From Alphaproteobacteria bacterium (GTDB taxonomy: Bacteria; Pseudomonadota; Alphaproteobacteria; Thalassobaculales; Thalassobaculaceae), in contig JAPKDN010000008.1 in the NCBI GenBank assembly GCA_028822575.1, positions 1-18,902 of the forward strand: a DNA stretch of 18,902 bases, read 5' to 3'. The translations under genes were made by a program, and so were the position numbers. Shown here one piece after another: positions 7,935 to 15,537 of this stretch. The notes below the pieces were generated by a model. That model saw only the letters and a list, made by a program, of their open reading frames with translations. It had not been told where the DNA came from and made no database searches. Numbering within the stretch: the stretch's first letter is position 1; each line of letters begins with the position of its first letter.

Positions 7935-9239
7935 ATGTGGCCAGCTGAAAACTCCAATTCCGCCGGGATCTTTGCACGGGCCAGACAGGTTCTTCCCGGC
8001 GGGATCTCGCGCCTTCTGACTTGGGTCGACCCCTATCCGATTTACGCCAAACGTGGCATCGGCGCCTATATCGAAGACGTCGACGGGGTCCGGCGTCTCG
8101 ATCTTCTGAATAACTTCGCGTCGTTGATACACGGCCATGCCTTTCCCCCGGTCGTGGAAGCGGTGGGTGAGGTGATCAGCAACGGATCTTGCTTCGCGTT
8201 TCCCACGGAGCGTGAAATTGCGCTCGCAGAACTTCTTGTCGACCGTGTCGTCTCTGTAGATAAGGTTCGGTTTTGCAACAGCGGCACCGAAGCAGTGATG
8301 ATCGCGTTGAAGGCGGCGAGGGCTCGAACTGGTCGGCACCGGATCGCCAAGATCGAGGGCGCCTATCACGGCATGTATGACCACGCCGAGGTCAGTCTAG
8401 ATTCGACACCCGACAACTGGGGTAATGCTCCCGCCTCGATCCCACACACTCACGGCACACCGCCGGCAGTGCTTGACGATACCCTGGTGCTGCCGCTCAA
8501 CCAGCCCGAGGAGGCCGAAAGGCTGATACGGGCAAGCGCCGACACTCTAGCGGCCATCCTGATCGACCCGGTGCCAACCCAGATCGGCATGATCGAGATG
8601 ACACCCGAGTTCATCCGAACGGTCCAGAAAGTTGCCCGCGACATTGGCGCCCTGATCGTCATCGACGAGGTGATAGCGTTCCGTCTCGACTATCACGGCG
8701 CTCAAGCGCGATATGGGATCAAACCGGACCTAACCACTTTCGCCAAGATCATTGGCGGTGGTTATCCGGTCGGCGCGATCTGCGGGACCGACGCCGCGAT
8801 GGCCGTGTTCAGCCACGAGTATGGTCACCCGCTTAACCCGTCCAGCGGCACCTTCACCGGCAACCCAGTCAGTATGGCCGCAGGCCTCGCCACCATGGGC
8901 GCTCTTACGCCCGACGTTTACAGGCGCCTTGAGGCCGCCGGAGAAAAAGTCCGCGCAGGCCTTCGAGATGCCTTTGGTCAGGCTGGGAGACCCGGCCAGG
9001 TGAATGGTGTGGGCTCTATGTTCCAGATTCATTTTCATGACCGGGAGATGACGGACTATCGTGGCGCCTTCGCGACACCAGCGGAGAACGCATTGGCCAA
9101 ATCGACGCATCGATGCATGCTTGATAGAGGGTTCATCCTTTCACCCAGGTGTTCTGGGTTTCTTTCCTCCGTGATGACTGACGCAGAAATAGAAGGTCTC
9201 GTCGACGCCTTCGCCGATACGCTTCGGACAACTGGGTAG
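7935..9239 (+). CDS. Class III PLP-dependent aminotransferase (glutamate-1-semialdehyde aminomutase-like)
   Basis: The 434-residue protein belongs to the class III aminotransferases. The N-terminus LPGGISRLLTW and CNSGTEAVMIALKAARA resemble glutamate-1-semialdehyde aminomutase (HemL) relatives. Other motifs: KIEGAYHGMYDHAEV, the PLP-ring aspartate in LIVIDEVIAFR, the Schiff-base lysine K271 in TTFAKIIGGGYPVGA, and GTFTGNPVSMAAGLATM. AGGAA at 7922-7926 precedes ATG 7935 by about 8 bases. I doubt it is the haem enzyme itself: features such as HGTPPAVLDD and RLDYHGAQARYGIKPDL look like HemL-related catabolic aminotransferases of unknown specificity. The substrate cannot be read from sequence. 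It lies 128 bases after the fumarase, and a decayed hydrolase gene starts 6 bases after its TAG stop. Confidence 0.88.
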   Translation: MWPAENSNSAGIFARARQVLPGGISRLLTWVDPYPIYAKRGIGAYIEDVDGVRRLDLLNNFASLIHGHAFPPVVEAVGEVISNGSCFAFPTEREIALAELLVDRVVSVDKVRFCNSGTEAVMIALKAARARTGRHRIAKIEGAYHGMYDHAEVSLDSTPDNWGNAPASIPHTHGTPPAVLDDTLVLPLNQPEEAERLIRASADTLAAILIDPVPTQIGMIEMTPEFIRTVQKVARDIGALIVIDEVIAFRLDYHGAQARYGIKPDLTTFAKIIGGGYPVGAICGTDAAMAVFSHEYGHPLNPSSGTFTGNPVSMAAGLATMGALTPDVYRRLEAAGEKVRAGLRDAFGQAGRPGQVNGVGSMFQIHFHDREMTDYRGAFATPAENALAKSTHRCMLDRGFILSPRCSGFLSSVMTDAEIEGLVDAFADTLRTTG

Positions 9240-9245
9240 CATCTC

Positions 9246-9856
9246 GTGGTCGAGACCCTCTAGAACGGCCCCGAGGCCGCACGAACGACCTTGATCCTGG
9301 TGCATGGCGCCGGTGCGCCAATAGATGCACCGTTCAAGGAAACCACTGCATTCAGCGTCGCGGCGGCCAACATAGGGATTTTGCGCTTCGAGTTTCCATA
9401 TATGACGCGACGACGCTAGGATGGAAAACGCCATCCACCGGGCCGTCAATCAGTACTCCTTAAACACTGGCGCGCAATCTCCGCGTCGGTCGGGCCGAAG
9501 CATATCGCCATTGGCGGCAAATCGATGGGGGTCGAATGGCGTCGTTGGTCGCCTACGAGGTCGGCGCCGCAGCGTTGGTCTGTTTTGGGTAACCGTTTAA
9601 TTCACTGAGTAAATCCAGTCGCCTCTGTGCCGCGCATCTCGAAACCATTGCCACACCGACCCTGATCCTACAGGGCGAGAAGGATCCGTCCGGGACCCGA
9701 GACGAGGTCGCCGACTATTCGCTGTCAAAGGCAATCACGACACACTGGTGGCTTGATTGTAACCATGATCTGGGACCACGGAAAAAATCTGGACGAACCC
9801 ATGCCCAAAACCTAGTCGAAGCGATCAATCGGCTCACGGGTTTTCTCCTGAGCTGA
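9246..9856 (+). pseudogene. Decayed alpha/beta hydrolase (KANL3/Tex30-like)
   Basis: From a GTG at 9246 the reading gives TTLILVHGAGAPIDAPFKET, then NIGILRFEFPYMTRRR, RHPPGRQSVLLKHW, HIAIGGKSMG (the GxSxG nucleophile elbow), MASLVAYEVGAAALVCFG, TPTLILQGEKDPSGTRDEVA and finally NHDLGPRKKSGRT ending LTGFLLS and TGA at 9854-9856. The order and spacing match small alpha/beta hydrolases with oxyanion loop HGAGAP, nucleophile GKSMG, acid EKDPxGT and histidine HDL. Damage: TAG at 9261-9263, TAG at 9417-9419, a frame change near 9530 just after the nucleophile, and TAA at 9591-9593 where GYP is normal. The catalytic triad residues are still legible although the gene is dead. It follows the aminotransferase on the same strand. 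Confidence 0.8.
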
Positions 9857-10393
9857 TCTCCCGACAGCGACCATCTAGGAACAAAATGCCCAGGCCATTG
9901 GAGCCTCAAAAACCATCAACTTCCAATTTACCTAAAGCCCTAGCTGACGCTCTCGGAACCCATGAAAGGGGGTTTCAGCCCGATCGCCACTGATCCTGGA
10001 TCATCGAGGCGATAGGTTACGACATGGCCTCCCCCCAACAACAGGAGGCGGCGATCACGCCCAACCCAACAAAGCCAACTAACGCAGGCATAAGCGTCGT
10101 CAAAAACGCAGGAACGCACCCGCCATCGGCGCGTTGAAATACTGCCACTTTACCCTCTTTATTGATGTGATTGGCCGAAATACCCACGATATTTCAGACA
10201 CCCAATCCTTACGCGAATTGTCAATTGAATTAATATAAGCTGCTTTAATATCAATTATGGCAACAATCACTCTAGTTTTCTAATTTAATGCCAAAATAAA
10301 TTATAATAATATCGTTATTATTTTCAATATTTTCCACTTTCATTAAATTTAAATGTTAATTGGTATAGCGAACTCTCGGTTTAGCAAAAAATA
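9857..10393. other. Gene-free stretch with AT-rich right half
   Basis: No gene is recognisable in these 537 bases. The left part (to about 10190) has ordinary composition, with only fragments of hydrophobic minus-strand reading (MPALVGFVGLGVIAASC near 10035-10090) that I cannot tie to a family. From about 10190 to 10380 the sequence becomes very AT-rich, unlike anything else in the window. It contains ATAATAA (10303-10309) and TTATTAT (10315-10321) as perfect inverted arms around TATCG, and two close copies of TTAATAT near 10227 and 10243. The stretch lies where the decayed hydrolase and the lipoprotein gene converge, so it is downstream of both. No DnaA boxes or clear T-run terminator were found. 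Confidence 0.5.
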
Positions 10394-11029
10394 TCACTCT
10401 GGAACTTGCAACGTCCAAACCACTAGTTCCCGCATAACCTTGCCCAAGGCTTGATCAAATGTCTTTACGATCGCCGGCATCCGATTACTAGGTGCCTCCA
10501 TGACGCGTTCGAATGTATTAGACGCTACGATACGACGTTCAGGCATTTTGATCAGCTTCGCATTGATCCGCACGCGCACTTTAGGCGCCTTGGTTCCATC
10601 AAGATATTCGGCTTGAAATTCTCGCAATTCAGGCTGCAATACATAATCCGAGCGGAGCACGACGGCGAGACGACCAACGCCGACGATTTGCTTTGAATTC
10701 TCGAAGGACTCGATCAGCAGGCGCTGAACCATCGCCGGCGCATCATCAACCCATTGCGCCCCGGCGAAGTACTCCAAGGTCAACGGCTTGCGGGTAACTG
10801 CGATCCGGGACGAACTTAGGCCCGTCGGCGCTGCGGGTGTCTCGATTCCCAATTGCCAATCGACAGCAGCCAGACCCGACTTAAACGTGCTTTTCGGAGA
10901 TAAGTTGTATAATTGTGGGGCCGGCCTCGGCGTCGGAATGATCCCGCATGCCGATAGCATTCCCAGCACCAAGATGGCAGCAAGGAGCGGTTGAACGCGC
11001 ACCCCCGGTTGATGGCGTCGCTGGTTCAT
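10394..11029 (-). CDS. ABC transport auxiliary lipoprotein (LinN/PqiC-like)
   Basis: This is the lipoprotein of an MCE/Mla-type transporter, expected to be anchored in the outer membrane facing the periplasm. The 211-residue protein opens with a signal sequence and lipobox LSAC, giving lipidated C28, followed by GIIPTPRPAPQLYNLSPKS. The body fits the ABC-trans_aux family: RIAVTRKPLTLEYFAGAQWV, RLLIESFENS, YVLQPELREFQAEYLDG, and the C-terminal FDQALGKVMRELVVWTL. Its ATG overlaps the TGA of the MCE gene upstream (ATGA at 11026-11029), so the two are translationally coupled. It is the last gene of the four-gene operon, in the order of the LinKLMN transporter. The AT-rich stretch begins right after it. 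Confidence 0.87.
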   Translation of the reverse strand: MNQRRHQPGVRVQPLLAAILVLGMLSACGIIPTPRPAPQLYNLSPKSTFKSGLAAVDWQLGIETPAAPTGLSSSRIAVTRKPLTLEYFAGAQWVDDAPAMVQRLLIESFENSKQIVGVGRLAVVLRSDYVLQPELREFQAEYLDGTKAPKVRVRINAKLIKMPERRIVASNTFERVMEAPSNRMPAIVKTFDQALGKVMRELVVWTLQVPE

Positions 11030-12036
11030 TTGCTTGTCTCCACCCCACGGTCACGACTGCCAAAAAGGATCTGCGCCGGATCGCGTTCCAATTGGCGGGT
11101 TACCCGATTCAGATTTTCAAGAAGAAGCCGGCCCTCGATCAAAAACTGAGTCATTTCATAAAGCCCAGTCTGCGAGAAGTCCCGAACTGCGCCTCGATTT
11201 TCGGCAATCAATCCTCGCGCCTGGTCGGCGGCGGTGGTCAATTCAGACAAGGTTCGAGATGCATCCACGCTCAGGGTCGAGAAATCCGCGTCTAAACCCG
11301 CGACGGTACCACGGAGCGCCGACATCGTTTGCCCGGTCTCCTTGGCGACATCCTTGAGGTCATCGCTTATCGAAACCACGACCAACGCCAATGCCTCCGT
11401 TAGCGCGCGCAAGCTGGTAGTCGCTTCGTTTGCATTACGAACCAAACCACTAATATTATCCGCTTCGTCCGCGAAGGCGCCGCTGACGCTTGCAAGGTTC
11501 GCGAGGATGTTCTCCAGGGCGGCCTGGTTTCTAGGGTTCAGGATCGCCGCAGCTCGGTTGGTGAGCACCAAGAGTTGATTAGCAATCTCTGGCGCCGATT
11601 CAAAAACTTCTTCAACGACCGACGTCTGTGCCGCCAATTCAGCGACCGTTTCGCCCAGTGCCGGCTCCAGAAGTGGCGCGGCCTTAGACCCACCCTTGAT
11701 CTGAATGAAGCCGACGCCGGTCAGGCCTTGGCTCTCCAACACCGCGTAGGCGTCTCGTTTGATGGGCACTTCGGCATCCACGTCAATCATCACCAGGATC
11801 CGTTCCACATCCTCCTTGTCCAGGCGTATATCGCTGACCTGGCCAACGGGAATGCCGCGGTATCGCACCGGGCTCCCAACCGATAACCCGGTAACCGTGC
11901 CGACGAAACCAATCTGGAACGCGTTGGCATGATGATCAAGTTCAAGCTTTCCAAGCCAAACGACGAAACCAAGTGCCGCCGCGAACAACCCGAATACGAA
12001 GGCTCCAACCACGACATAACTTGCTCTGGTCTCCAT
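11026..12036 (-). CDS. MlaD-family MCE substrate-binding protein
   Basis: MCE proteins form hexameric periplasmic rings that pass lipids between the inner-membrane ABC core and the outer membrane. The 336-residue protein has one N-terminal membrane anchor (about residues 8-28, VVGAFVFGLFAAALGFVVWL). Next is an MCE domain (about 38-115) with GLSVGSPVRYRGIPVGQV and LTGVGFIQIKGG. A long helical tail (about 150-320) carries repeated LxxLTxx/Axx patterns typical of the MCE C-terminal helices. It is longer than E. coli MlaD (about 180 residues), as is usual for LinM-type members with a helical tail. It starts 2 bases after the mlaF-type stop and overlaps the lipoprotein gene downstream. Confidence 0.9.
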   Translation of the reverse strand: METRASYVVVGAFVFGLFAAALGFVVWLGKLELDHHANAFQIGFVGTVTGLSVGSPVRYRGIPVGQVSDIRLDKEDVERILVMIDVDAEVPIKRDAYAVLESQGLTGVGFIQIKGGSKAAPLLEPALGETVAELAAQTSVVEEVFESAPEIANQLLVLTNRAAAILNPRNQAALENILANLASVSGAFADEADNISGLVRNANEATTSLRALTEALALVVVSISDDLKDVAKETGQTMSALRGTVAGLDADFSTLSVDASRTLSELTTAADQARGLIAENRGAVRDFSQTGLYEMTQFLIEGRLLLENLNRVTRQLERDPAQILFGSRDRGVETSK

Positions 12037-12038
12037 GC

Positions 12039-12851
12039 CTATTCCTCCGCCTGAACCGCACCAAACGCCGCCCTGGCCCGGGGTCCATGAAAATAATCCT
12101 GGATCCAGGGGTGCGGGTGCCGGGTAAGCGCCTCAAGAGTATCAACGATAATTTTCTTGTCGATAAGAACGGCGATCCGATCGCAGATCGCCGCCAAACT
12201 GTCCAGGTCATGGGTAACCATGACCACGGTCAAGTTCAGACTTCTTTGCAAGTCGCGGATCAGATCATCGAACGCGGCGGCCCCGATGGGGTCCAGGCCT
12301 GCGGTCGGCTCGTCAAGGAACACGACTTGCGGATCAAGCGCCAGTGCCCGCGCCAAGCTCGCACGCTTGCGCATGCCACCGGATAACTCCGAGGGATATT
12401 TCGTGCCAGCTTCCCGTGGCAATCCCACCATCTGGATTTTTAAGCGCGCCAACTCATCCATCAGATCCGCGGGCACTCCACCACGTTCCCGCATAGGCGC
12501 CTGAATGTTCTGGGCAACGGTTTGCGAGCTGAACAACGCACCATCCTGGAACATCATGCCGAAGCGACCTTGCAGACGCCGTGTCGCCGGTTCGTCCCCA
12601 TTCATCGTGATGGGTTCATCCAGCAGCTCGATTTCTCCACCAGCCGGCCTTTGAAGACCGATAATAGTCCGCATAAGCACAGACTTTCCAGTTCCAGACC
12701 CTCCTACGACCCCCATCACCTCGCCCCGTCGCACGGTGAAGTTCAGACCATCATGAATGACCTGGGCGCCAAACTGGGTGCGTAGACTCCGCACCTTGAT
12801 CGCGGTGGACGGCGTGTCCATCCCGGGTTTCGGGGTCTCTATAACGGTCAT
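12039..12851 (-). CDS. MlaF-family ABC transporter ATPase
   Basis: This is the cytoplasmic ATPase driving the lipid transporter. The 270-residue protein has all ABC motifs: Walker A GGSGTGKS at residues 50-57, Q-loop MMFQDGALF at 99-107, signature LSGGMRKRASLARAL at 156-170, Walker B VVFLDEPTAGLDP with E181, and the switch histidine H214 in VTHDLDSL. The GALFSS run after the Q-loop and the GMRKR signature are typical of the MlaF subfamily rather than other importers. Its ATG overlaps the TGA of the permease gene (ATGA at 12848-12851). It ends in TAG, which shows TAG is a genuine stop in this genome. Confidence 0.94.
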   Translation of the reverse strand: MTVIETPKPGMDTPSTAIKVRSLRTQFGAQVIHDGLNFTVRRGEVMGVVGGSGTGKSVLMRTIIGLQRPAGGEIELLDEPITMNGDEPATRRLQGRFGMMFQDGALFSSQTVAQNIQAPMRERGGVPADLMDELARLKIQMVGLPREAGTKYPSELSGGMRKRASLARALALDPQVVFLDEPTAGLDPIGAAAFDDLIRDLQRSLNLTVVMVTHDLDSLAAICDRIAVLIDKKIIVDTLEALTRHPHPWIQDYFHGPRARAAFGAVQAEE

Positions 12852-13987
12852 ATGCCAATCTCCGCGAAGAAAATCGCGAACACCGCGTCCAACACAATCA
12901 CTAGGAAAATCGACTGGACCACGGAAGCGGTTGTCCGGATACCCACGCTTTCAGCGCTGCCCGCGACTTGTAAACCTTGATGACAGCTCACCAGTCCGAT
13001 CACATATGCGAAAACCGGCGCCTTGATCAGGCCAGTCCCAAAATCCCAAAAGTCGACCGCATCCTTCAATTGCACCAGAAACTGTCCGAATGATAGATCA
13101 AGATAGGTCACGGAGATGACCGCGCCACCTAGAAGCCCAAGCATATCTCCAAAAAAGACCAATAGTGGAAGAGCGACAAAAAGCGCGACCAGCCTGGGAA
13201 TCACCAAAACCTCGACTGGAGACAAACCTAGGGTCTCCATCGCATCAACTTCCTGATTGACTTTCATGGTCCCTATTTGAGCAGTGAAAGCACTACCGGA
13301 CCTCCCAGCCACGATGATGGCCGTCAGGAGCACCCCAATCTCGCGCAAGACAGAGACACCCACTAAGTTTACCGTCAAGATCGACGCACCGAATCGCTGA
13401 AGTTGCAAGGCGCCCATATAAGCAAGCACGATCCCAACAAGAAAACACAACAGGCCAACGATCGGCAGGGCGTCGAACCCCACGGCCTCTATCTGGCGAA
13501 ACAAGGGTATCCATCTCAGCCGAACCCGACCCAGCAATACACGCCCGAATGTCACGATGGTCAGCCCGAAGAACCCAAGCAATTCCCGGCCGATCGACAA
13601 ACTGGATAGGACCGAGGCGCCGGTTCGTCCGAGCAGTGCCGTCAGAGCCGAGCTCTGTCCAGCACTAAGGGGAAAATCGGGCTCCACGAGCTCGATCTTA
13701 TCGAGTAAGGCTCGATGGGTATCCCGCATCTTGTCAACACGGATATCGATGCCCCGATCAGCCATGGCTCGCATCGTCCGGCCCAAAACCCAGGCACCGG
13801 CGCTATCCAACGCGGTCAAGCCAGAGCCATCCAACGAAAGCACCTTCGCTTCACGGGTGGATATAGCGCGCATCTCGTCATTCAGCACGATTGCCGTATC
13901 CAAGGTCCAGTTACCGGACACCCGAAGGCTTAGGACGTCTTTGTCGGCACTGACGGTCAGAAATTGCGATTGCTTGTCGTTCGCCAC
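12848..13987 (-). CDS. MlaE-family permease with N-terminal STAS domain
   Basis: This is the inner-membrane permease of the transporter. The 379-residue protein starts with a soluble STAS domain (about residues 1-110, containing VSGNWTLDTAIVLNDEMRAI and LSLDGSGLTALDSAGAWVLG). A MlaE/DUF140 permease follows: VGFDALPIVGLLCFLVGIVL, AYMGALQLQRFGASI, VSVLREIGVLLTAIIVAGRS, GSAFTAQIGTMKVNQEVDAM, and a C-terminal helix IFLVIVLDAVFAIFFAEIGI. In E. coli the STAS protein MlaB is a separate subunit; here the two are fused. The longest reading starts with TTG 13990; GTG 13987 is chosen because the G-run upstream then has space to act as ribosome site. It is the first gene of the operon, divergent from apt. 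Confidence 0.92.
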   Translation of the reverse strand: MANDKQSQFLTVSADKDVLSLRVSGNWTLDTAIVLNDEMRAISTREAKVLSLDGSGLTALDSAGAWVLGRTMRAMADRGIDIRVDKMRDTHRALLDKIELVEPDFPLSAGQSSALTALLGRTGASVLSSLSIGRELLGFFGLTIVTFGRVLLGRVRLRWIPLFRQIEAVGFDALPIVGLLCFLVGIVLAYMGALQLQRFGASILTVNLVGVSVLREIGVLLTAIIVAGRSGSAFTAQIGTMKVNQEVDAMETLGLSPVEVLVIPRLVALFVALPLLVFFGDMLGLLGGAVISVTYLDLSFGQFLVQLKDAVDFWDFGTGLIKAPVFAYVIGLVSCHQGLQVAGSAESVGIRTTASVVQSIFLVIVLDAVFAIFFAEIGI

Positions 13988-14235
13988 CAAGCCCCCCCGG
14001 GTGCTCGGAAAAGTTCAATGCTTCCTGGAGTTCCATCCTGATTTCATGGCTCCAATCAGAGGCATGAATCCTGAGCAGTTTCCCGAATGCGCTGACACAA
14101 TAGCCGTTGCACCGCAGCAGGTCATCCCGGTTTCTCGGCTCCTAGCAGTGGAAGCGCCTGGAACGTCATTGTAAGCAGGTCCGACTTTACCTTAAGAGTT
14201 GACTCTACGGACACTAGGCCAAGTAAGGGAAGACA
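13988..14235. promoter_or_regulatory. Divergent transporter operon / apt intergenic region
   Basis: About 250 bases separate the divergent permease and apt genes and must hold both promoters. GGGGGGG on the minus strand next to the permease start and AAGGGAAG at 14224-14231 before apt are the likely ribosome sites. A TTGACT at 14199-14204 looks like a -35 box, but no good -10 lies at the right distance. No gene was recognised. Confidence 0.4.
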
Positions 14236-14751
14236 ATGGACCTGAAACAGCATATCCGACAGGTACCAGATTTCCCCAAACCGGGAATCTTATTTTACGA
14301 CATCTCGACGTTGCTGGGACACGCCGAGGCTTGGCGGGAGACCATTCAGCGCCTGGAAGACATTGTCTTGGCCTTCAAACCCGATATTCTCGCCGGAATT
14401 GAATCACGCGGTTTCCTGGTTGCCGCGCCATTAGCTCTCGAACTTGGGTTGGGATTTCAGATGATCCGTAAGCAGGGCAAGCTTCCCGGCCGCACTATAC
14501 CGTTCACCTATGATCTGGAATACGGCACCGACACGATCGAAATTCAAGAAGGCGCTTTCGAGCCGGGGCAGCGGGTGGTGGTCCTCGATGATCTTCTCGC
14601 TACCGGCGGCACCCTCAAGGCGGCATCGGATTTACTGAGCCAAATCGGCGCGGATGTGGCGGGTGGGGCTTGTATAATGGAGTTGGCGTTTTTGGAGGGC
14701 CGCTCCAAGCTTGATTTTCCGTTCGTTTCCTTGATCAGTTATAATGACTAA
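14236..14751 (+). CDS. apt: Adenine phosphoribosyltransferase
   Basis: APT salvages adenine by joining it to PRPP to give AMP. The 171-residue length is normal. Family features: [18 protein letters not shown] at the N-terminus (the usual form has FRDIT, so YDIS is a small variation), [55 protein letters not shown], and the PRPP-binding loop [17 protein letters not shown] at about residues 114-130. The C-terminal [20 protein letters not shown] is also typical. AAGGGAAG ends about 5 bases before the ATG. It stands alone, divergent from the transporter operon and upstream of a decayed region. Confidence 0.95.
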   Translation: MDLKQHIRQVPDFPKPGILFYDISTLLGHAEAWRETIQRLEDIVLAFKPDILAGIESRGFLVAAPLALELGLGFQMIRKQGKLPGRTIPFTYDLEYGTDTIEIQEGAFEPGQRVVVLDDLLATGGTLKAASDLLSQIGADVAGGACIMELAFLEGRSKLDFPFVSLISYND

Positions 14752-14807
14752 TGGCGTGATGAATCGATCGCAGTCTCGAATCCAACTCGGCTTGGTGTGC
14801 GTATTAG

Positions 14808-15537
14808 ATGATGGGTCCGGCGATACTCAATCTATTTTTTTCAATAGCCGCGATGCACGCGGTCGGCGCCACATTATTCTTCACAGCACTTTCCAGTAGC
14901 GAAAACCGACCCGTGGCGGGGTAAGCTTGTGCCTTGGCGTTCGACGCCGTGCGCGGCACCTTGCTTCTGTTCGCTCCGAAACTCATGGCGAATATGCTGA
15001 TTCTGGGCGATACCGTTCAACTCATGGGGGCTTGCGGTTTTTTTGTCGCCGCCGCGTCTGGCCGCCGCCACAACACGACGACTTAGGTGACGTTGGGGCT
15101 GACGGTCGCCAACATTACGGCGATCACAGTCGCCCATCGTAGTCAATTCCCAACGCTTTTCGCTACCATGGCGCTGATTTTTGCCGCTATCATTGAGGTG
15201 ATGGCGGCGCGCGACCATGATGACCGTGGCGGCTTGCCTGCTTGGATAGGCTTGCTTATGGCTCGCCGCGTTGTCCAAGGCATTCGAAATACTTGGGTGA
15301 ACGGCGATGGGCCTGGCGACCGGGTTGCTGGCAATGATCTCCAGGCTCTCGCTGATGACCAATTTTATCCTCCCTTCCCGCCACACCCGTGTTCGGTCTA
15401 TCAGCATTCGCGGCATACCTCGCAACCGTCAGAATCTCGGTCTCACAAAGACCCCCAAAGCGGACAACACCCCGGAATTGGATAACATCCAAGACATCGT
15501 GGATGACAAACTCGAGCGGAAGACCGAAGAGTTCTAA
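14808..15537 (+). pseudogene. Decayed multi-pass membrane protein
   Basis: A single frame from ATG 14808 reads strongly hydrophobic segments in order: AILNLFFSIAAMHAVGATLF, GTLLLFAPKLMANMLILGDT, QLMGACGFFVAAAS, LGLTVANITAITVA and TLFATMALIFAAIIEVMAA. It is interrupted by TAA at 14922-14924 and TAG at 15084-15086. Near 15205-15240 the sense reading moves to the next frame (MTVAACLLG, ACLWLAALSKAFEILG, MGLATGLLAMISRLSLMTNF, ILPSRHTRVRSISIRG), broken by TAG at 15247-15249 and TGA at 15298-15300. It then runs open through a charged tail ending KLERKTEEF at TAA 15535-15537. About six or seven membrane helices with a charged cytoplasmic tail can be reconstructed. I do not recognise the family. The stop overlaps the ATG of the kinase pseudogene (TAATG), so the two were probably coupled. 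Confidence 0.6.

Noticed and set aside
7935..9239. Calling the aminotransferase hemL
   Set aside because: The N-terminus and lysine region are HemL-like, but other segments differ and no haem genes are nearby, so only the family is stated.
10190..10393. Replication origin in the AT-rich stretch
   Set aside because: No DnaA boxes, iterons or replication genes are near it.
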